Assembly (NCBI GenBank): GCA_003575245.1
Contig: NMQN01000723.1
Coordinates: 1-9,282, forward strand
Length of the DNA stretch: 9,282 nucleotides
From: Candidatus Atribacteria bacterium 1244-E10-H5-B2
GTDB lineage: Bacteria > Atribacterota > JS1 > SB-45 > 34-128
Direction of reading: 5' to 3'
Positions 6,700-9,282 of the stretch are shown here, one piece after another. The position numbers and the translations under genes were made by a program. Position 1 is the first letter of the stretch, and each line of letters opens with the position of its first letter. The notes beneath the pieces were generated by a model. That model saw only the letters and a program-made list of their open reading frames with translations, ran no database searches and had not been told where the DNA came from.

Positions 6700-7986
6700 T
6701 TAATAGTTTTTTAATTTATTAATCAAATTATATAAGGTATCTTCTTTGCCAAATCCACCCGCTTTAGTTATAATATTTAACTTATAGTTTTTATAATTAG
6801 CGATAGCCAAAGGAATACCTGGCAAAAGTTCATCTACAATATTCATATTATATATATTTAACTCTTTGCAAACTCCTAATGCTACATCTCCCCCAGTTAA
6901 AATTAAATTCCTTACACAACTATTTTTTAATATTTTGGCTGTAAGTTCACCAAGAAAAGTTTTAATATAAATCTCTAATTCTCTAAAACTAAGATTATGT
7001 TTCAACATCAGCTTTTTATTTATTAATTTTTTTTCATTGTAAATAGCATTAGTATGTATTACCAAATCACGCTTATTTCTTATAATCTGAATACATTTAG
7101 TAGTATAATTATCTAAAATAAGATCTTTATTAGATAAAATTTGCTCTAAATCGATTTTTAATTCATAAAAATCTAATTTATTTTTAATGTAATTTATTTG
7201 ATCTTCCAGAATAGAATTTCGCGAACCCGCAACTACTATAACTGGACTTTTATTATTTTCAATATTTATTTTGAGATCTTCATTCTTATTACATACATTA
7301 GGAAAATGATTTGCTAAACCTGCTGAACCTGAAAATAAAACCAATCCATCAAACTTTAAGCCACTACTAAATATATCCGCTAAATGTTGCTCACTGGTGG
7401 AATCAATAACTATTATTTTATTTCCTTTTTGATATAATTTATTTATTTTTGATAAAATAGTTTTTTGACCCTTAACAACATCTTTTAAGTCAATCTGCCC
7501 AACCGAAAAATCAGTTTGTTTTTTTAATAAAAATGGGATAAAAGAATTTTCTTCCTGCTTTAAATTATTGGATGAGTATTCACTTGACCCAAGAGGTTCC
7601 TCATCAACGACTAGATAACCACCTATAGTTATTCTTTTATGAGAAGGAAAACTGGGACTAAAAACACAAATATCTTTTTTTAAAATATTCATTATTTCTT
7701 CAATTTCATCACCTACGTTGCCTCTTAAAGTTGAATCTACTTTTTTATAAATCATATCGTTTTTATCAATATTTAATTTTTTTAAAATATTCCTTAATTT
7801 TTCTCTGGCAATTTTACTTTTCAATTCACGAGTCTCCGTATCCACTACAAAAACATCTAAATTATCAGGAATAATTATTGTTGATTGTTTATTAAATATT
7901 GATACCTTTGAATTATATCCTTTTTTAGTAAATTGAACTCCAGTATCATTTGCTCCTGTTAGGTCATCCGCTATGATATAGAACAT
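6700..7986 (-). CDS. Four-carbon acid sugar kinase (DUF1537; D-threonate/erythronate kinase type)
   Basis: This 428-residue cytoplasmic kinase phosphorylates a four-carbon aldonic acid with ATP, the step before PdxA2. The N-terminal sugar-binding domain shows ADDLTGANDTGV at 6-17, KKVDSTLRGN at 81-90 and PSFPSHKR at 111-118. The C-terminal nucleotide-binding domain begins near residue 248 with VVAGSRNS (251-258), then LTGGDVALGV (363-372), LLPGIPLA (387-394) and TKAGGFGKEDTL (407-418). All family landmarks are present and the length is normal. It is first in the operon. The ATG at 7986 has a GAGGG only 3-4 bases away, a tight but usable site. One 60-base line from mid-gene (7441-7500) is 27% G+C, poorer than the binding protein. 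DUF1537 kinases with a PdxA2 neighbour act on D-threonate or D-erythronate (dtnK type); which one cannot be told here. No promoter of good quality was found upstream. Confidence 0.93.
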   Translation of the reverse strand: MFYIIADDLTGANDTGVQFTKKGYNSKVSIFNKQSTIIIPDNLDVFVVDTETRELKSKIAREKLRNILKKLNIDKNDMIYKKVDSTLRGNVGDEIEEIMNILKKDICVFSPSFPSHKRITIGGYLVVDEEPLGSSEYSSNNLKQEENSFIPFLLKKQTDFSVGQIDLKDVVKGQKTILSKINKLYQKGNKIIVIDSTSEQHLADIFSSGLKFDGLVLFSGSAGLANHFPNVCNKNEDLKINIENNKSPVIVVAGSRNSILEDQINYIKNKLDFYELKIDLEQILSNKDLILDNYTTKCIQIIRNKRDLVIHTNAIYNEKKLINKKLMLKHNLSFRELEIYIKTFLGELTAKILKNSCVRNLILTGGDVALGVCKELNIYNMNIVDELLPGIPLAIANYKNYKLNIITKAGGFGKEDTLYNLINKLKNY

Positions 7987-8056
7987 ATTCCCTCTTTATC
8001 TTTCTTAAAATTATTTATACTTTATTAATTATTCTTTTCTATTCTTTGTATTACTT

Positions 8057-8101
8057 TTAAGTGGTGTTTACAGCAGTATTCAGTATCATCTTACCCCTCC
8101 T
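8057..8101 (-). other. Possible 10-codon micro-ORF with strong SD upstream of the kinase
   Basis: On the minus strand AGGAGG (8101-8096) is followed after 6 bases by ATG (8089-8087), and then by nine more codons to TAA (8057), giving MILNTAVNTT. It lies 71 bases before the kinase start, just after the winged-helix gene. It could be a leader peptide, a relic or chance. No run of regulatory codons or obvious downstream attenuator hairpin was seen. Confidence 0.2.
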
Positions 8102-8113
8102 CTATCCTCTTTT

Positions 8114-8608
8114 TTAACTGCCTGCCTGGGGTAGAGCTTTTTTGAGCCAGTATCGCCTCTGATATTCTCTGACCCTTTCAGGATATTTCTTGTAATAGGC
8201 CCGGAGCCATTTCTTGTTATAGTCCGGATTCCTGACCCGCCAATCTCTGAGATATCTGTTTTTCGCTTTTCTCATTTTTCCGTAGGCCTCAGGATCTTTT
8301 ATTTTTAGCCTCTGAAAATAAGTTCTCCGGTATTTATTGATTTCCTTATTGATCAGCTTTTTTGCCTCTGGAGTCTTAACATTCACACTTTTATTTAAGA
8401 CGTTCACACTTTCATTCACAGTTTCATTCACAGTTAGCACCGAATACTTACCGAAGCCCGCCCTGGTGATCTTCCCCTCTTTGTGCAGGTTAGATAAAAT
8501 CTTCCGGATATTTGAATTTGTTTTTTTAAGTTCAGAGGCTATTTTTTTAGGACCCAGAGGCTTCTCGCTTTTAGATAAAATGTTAATAATTTCTTCCCTG
8601 GTATTCAT
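8114..8608 (-). CDS. Winged-helix DNA-binding protein with basic/aromatic repeated tail
   Basis: No named gene is recognised for this 164-residue protein. Residues 1-57 look like a winged helix-turn-helix: a helix at 3-12, then GPKKIASELKKTNSNIRKILSNL (written here only as the region 19-41), then a wing with KITRAGFGKYSVL (46-58). Residues 59-77 form a linker with three perfect or near-perfect TVNE/SVNV units plus a fourth after a 3-residue insert, encoded by 12-bp DNA repeats. Residues 85-157 are very basic and rich in Tyr/Trp/Arg. There, DP, NP and YP steps recur roughly every 16-21 residues (106, 128, 143), a pattern known in phage and mobile-element proteins. The ATG at 8608 is preceded by AAGGGG at a long spacing of about 14 bases. 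One 60-base line (8161-8220) is 40% G+C against 27% in the kinase, hinting at a different origin. It probably binds DNA or RNA; the role is unknown. Confidence 0.75.
   Translation of the reverse strand: MNTREEIINILSKSEKPLGPKKIASELKKTNSNIRKILSNLHKEGKITRAGFGKYSVLTVNETVNESVNVLNKSVNVKTPEAKKLINKEINKYRRTYFQRLKIKDPEAYGKMRKAKNRYLRDWRVRNPDYNKKWLRAYYKKYPERVREYQRRYWLKKALPQAGS
8378..8434 (-). repeat. 12-bp tandem repeats inside the winged-helix gene
   Basis: Reading the + strand, 8411-8422 and 8423-8434 are identical (TTCATTCACAGT). The unit at 8399-8410 (GACGTTCACACT) and the one at 8378-8389 (AACATTCACACT) are diverged copies; the last two are separated by a 9-base insert (8390-8398). In protein they encode TVNE, TVNE, SVNV and SVNV, with LNK as the insert. 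The reading frame is kept throughout, so copy-number change would only alter linker length. Confidence 0.85.
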
Positions 8609-8639
8609 AACTTTTATTTATCACCCCTTCCCTAAATTT

Positions 8640-8771
8640 TTAATGCTCATTCCTCTCTTTTTCGGTCAGGCCTTCCTTCAATTCCCACTTATAAAAAGGC
8701 AAAATTTTTTTAGAGTTTTTAAATTTAACCTCATTTATCCCCTTTGTTATATCATTTATTGCCTTCTCCAG
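8640..8771 (-). pseudogene. Out-of-frame coding-like stretch overlapping the HTH gene end
   Basis: On the minus strand, an open frame shifted +1 relative to the HTH gene runs for 43 codons from CTG (8771) to TAA (8640). It is closed upstream by a TAA four codons before that CTG. It has no ATG or GTG, and a TTG only at its middle. Its translation, from LEKAINDITKG to LTEKERNEH, has the balanced charged and helical composition of a real protein end. Removing one T from the T5 run near 8773-8780 would fuse it to the HTH protein as RDLRLFYLEKAIND. It may be the displaced C-terminus of a roughly 100-residue HTH protein after a frameshift or sequencing error, or a small gene with a non-standard start. 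It fills most of the 143-base gap before the winged-helix gene. Confidence 0.35.
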
Positions 8772-8940
8772 ATAAAAATAATCTTAAATCCCTTTTTGAT
8801 ACGTGCCACAGCTTGCCCACCTTTTTACCTTTGAGCTTTCCCCTTCGCAGATAATCACGAATAGTTAAGGCAGTTAAAGGTAAGATCGCAACTAATTCCT
8901 CTACTGAAAAATAAACTTCTTCATCTATCTTTATCGGCAC
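8752..8940 (-). CDS. Small excisionase/MerR-like helix-turn-helix protein
   Basis: This is a 62-residue DNA-binding protein of the HTH_17/excisionase type, almost entirely one domain. YFSVEELVAIL (9-19) is the first helix, LTALTIRDYLRRGKL (22-36) the recognition helix, and KVGKLWHVSKRDL (40-52) the typical beta-wing and following helix. The start is GTG (8940). It is preferred because AAGGAGGT (core 8953-8949) sits 8 bases upstream and a near-consensus promoter lies just beyond. The C-terminus SGEGNK may be native, or may result from a +1 frameshift that cut off a further 40-odd residues (see the 8640-8771 entry). Proteins of this class serve as phage or transposon excision factors or as small regulators; no integrase is present in the window. 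The immediate neighbour is another DNA-binding protein. Confidence 0.8.
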   Translation of the reverse strand: MPIKIDEEVYFSVEELVAILPLTALTIRDYLRRGKLKGKKVGKLWHVSKRDLRLFLSGEGNK

Positions 8941-8968
8941 AACCTTAACCTCCTTCTCTTTTGTTGTT

Positions 8969-8997
8969 ATTTTAACACTTATACCCTACATTGTCAA
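8969..8997 (-). promoter_or_regulatory. Near-consensus sigma-70 promoter of the HTH gene
   Basis: On the minus strand the -35 box is a perfect TTGACA (8997-8992). A 17-base spacer separates it from the -10 box TAAAAT (8974-8969), which matches TATAAT at five of six places. Transcription should begin near 8962, giving a leader of about 21 bases that contains the AAGGAGGT site of the GTG-started HTH gene. It is the best promoter seen in the window. Confidence 0.8.
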
Positions 8998-9083
8998 ACA
9001 TATACTATATAAGAAGGATTTTCTACCATCATTAACTCAACATTTACTTTACATATTATTATAATTTATCGGACGTTGAAACT

Positions 9084-9113
9084 CTATAACCCTTTATTTA
9101 TAACGGTTACAGC
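9084..9113. repeat. Imperfect direct repeat, copy 1
   Basis: This 30-base copy matches 9223-9253 at 28 of 31 aligned positions (two substitutions, one missing C). It begins CTATAACCC and ends GTTACAGC on the + strand. Inside it TATAA/TTATA and TAACC/GGTTA form small inverted repeats, as expected for a protein-binding site. Possible roles are operator, iteron or recombination site. Confidence 0.75.
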
Positions 9114-9138
9114 AATTTATAAAACTTGTTATATTGCT
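9111..9138. repeat. Inverted repeat next to direct-repeat copy 1
   Basis: AGCAAT (9111-9116) and ATTGCT (9133-9138) are exact reverse complements. The inner bases extend the pairing imperfectly through TTATAA and TTGTTAT around a short AAC centre. It overlaps the last three bases of the direct repeat. It may be a dimer binding site; no T run follows on either strand that would make it a terminator. Confidence 0.4.
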
Positions 9139-9192
9139 ATTTTCCTATTTTTTAACCCAAAACCCCACATATAGCGTATACCCGGAGCCCTA

Positions 9193-9217
9193 CTTTCTCT
9201 CTCTCTTTCTCTCTCTT
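9193..9217. repeat. Uninterrupted pyrimidine (CT) tract
   Basis: Twenty-five pyrimidines in a row on the + strand, mostly CT dinucleotides broken by TTT, end 5 bases before direct-repeat copy 2. Such simple-sequence tracts can vary in length by slippage and can bend or unwind DNA. No function can be assigned. Confidence 0.7.
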
Positions 9218-9222
9218 ACTAT

Positions 9223-9253
9223 CTATAACCCCTTTATTTATAGCAGTTACAGC
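9223..9253. repeat. Imperfect direct repeat, copy 2
   Basis: This is the 31-base partner of 9084-9113, in the same orientation, with 109 bases between the copies. CTATAA (9223-9228) and TTATAG (9238-9243) make a perfect 6-bp inverted repeat around a 9-base centre, one base pair better than in copy 1. It lies near the window edge, so further copies outside cannot be excluded. Confidence 0.75.
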
Positions 9254-9282
9254 TAAAAAATGGGTAACTTCATACCAACCCC

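Larger units (their letters stand above)
8941..9282. other. Non-coding upstream region with promoter and repeats
   Basis: These 342 bases carry no supportable gene on either strand. From left to right they hold the HTH gene's ribosome-binding site (8949-8953), its promoter (8969-8997), a first copy of a direct repeat (9084-9113), an inverted repeat (9111-9138), a 25-base uninterrupted pyrimidine run (9193-9217) and the second direct-repeat copy (9223-9253). The density of small structures suggests a control or recombination region of a mobile element. Confidence 0.6.

Noticed and set aside
8014..8041. Possible promoter for the kinase operon (TATAAA with TAGAAA 16 bases upstream, minus strand)
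   Set aside because: The -35 matches only about four of six positions, and the whole stretch is AT-rich enough to give such matches by chance.
8337..8834. 165-codon open frame on the + strand
   Set aside because: It is antisense to the winged-helix gene and the HTH gap, has a low-complexity Phe/Ser-rich composition typical of a shadow frame, and has no ribosome-binding site. The minus-strand proteins have recognisable domains.
9075..9082. GTTGAAAC, resembling the end of a CRISPR repeat
   Set aside because: It occurs only once here. The repeat pair next to it does not include it, and no regular spacer pattern exists.
9260..9282. ATG on the + strand running open to the window edge
   Set aside because: Only seven codons are visible, and no ribosome-binding site precedes it.

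Overview
The window is AT-rich bacterial DNA, and every supportable gene lies on the minus strand. Positions of about 8000 down to 40 carry one compact catabolic operon. Positions of about 8050-9282 carry a small, compositionally different block with two DNA-binding proteins and repeats, which looks like mobile-element or phage-derived accessory DNA. The substrate-binding protein has a type I signal peptide without a usable lipobox. Together with the low GC content and the fermentative-looking enzymes, this suggests an anaerobe with an outer membrane (for example Atribacterota- or Halanaerobiales-like). That assignment is a guess from style, not a proven placement.

Operon, in transcription order (right to left): a DUF1537 four-carbon acid-sugar kinase (7986-6700), a PdxA2-type 4-phospho-threonate/erythronate dehydrogenase (6646-5627), an iron-containing alcohol dehydrogenase (5580-4417), a sugar ABC-transporter binding protein (4319-3015), two MalF/MalG-type permeases (2932-2048 and 2046-1213), a DapA-family aldolase (1047-115), and a probable Rho-independent terminator (74-34). 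The gaps are 1 to about 165 bases. No transporter ATPase and no sugar-responsive regulator lies in the window.

Expected biochemistry: kinase plus PdxA2 is the known route from D-threonate or D-erythronate, through the 4-phosphate, to dihydroxyacetone phosphate and CO2. The added aldolase (Schiff-base lysine present, DHDPS arginine absent) and alcohol dehydrogenase suggest that the imported compound is larger or is processed along a branched path. One model is cleavage of a 2-keto-3-deoxy acid to pyruvate and an aldehyde, with the aldehyde interconverted with an alcohol by the dehydrogenase. The CUT1-type importer fits a glycoside, polyol or oligosaccharide better than a bare four-carbon acid. 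The substrate is not known from sequence alone.

The binding-protein gene is bracketed by two stem-loops (4350-4396 upstream, 2960-3003 downstream). This suggests mRNA processing that raises the binding protein above the permeases. pdxA2 has no Shine-Dalgarno at normal distance. Strong purine-rich SD-like sequences lie orphaned in three of the intergenic gaps.

Right-hand block: an excisionase-like HTH protein (GTG start 8940) sits behind a near-consensus sigma-70 promoter. It is followed by an overlapping out-of-frame coding-like stretch that may be its displaced C-terminus. Next comes a winged-helix protein with an internal 12-bp tandem repeat and a basic/aromatic repeated tail. Upstream of the promoter are a pair of about 31-bp imperfect direct repeats, an inverted repeat and a 25-base pyrimidine tract.
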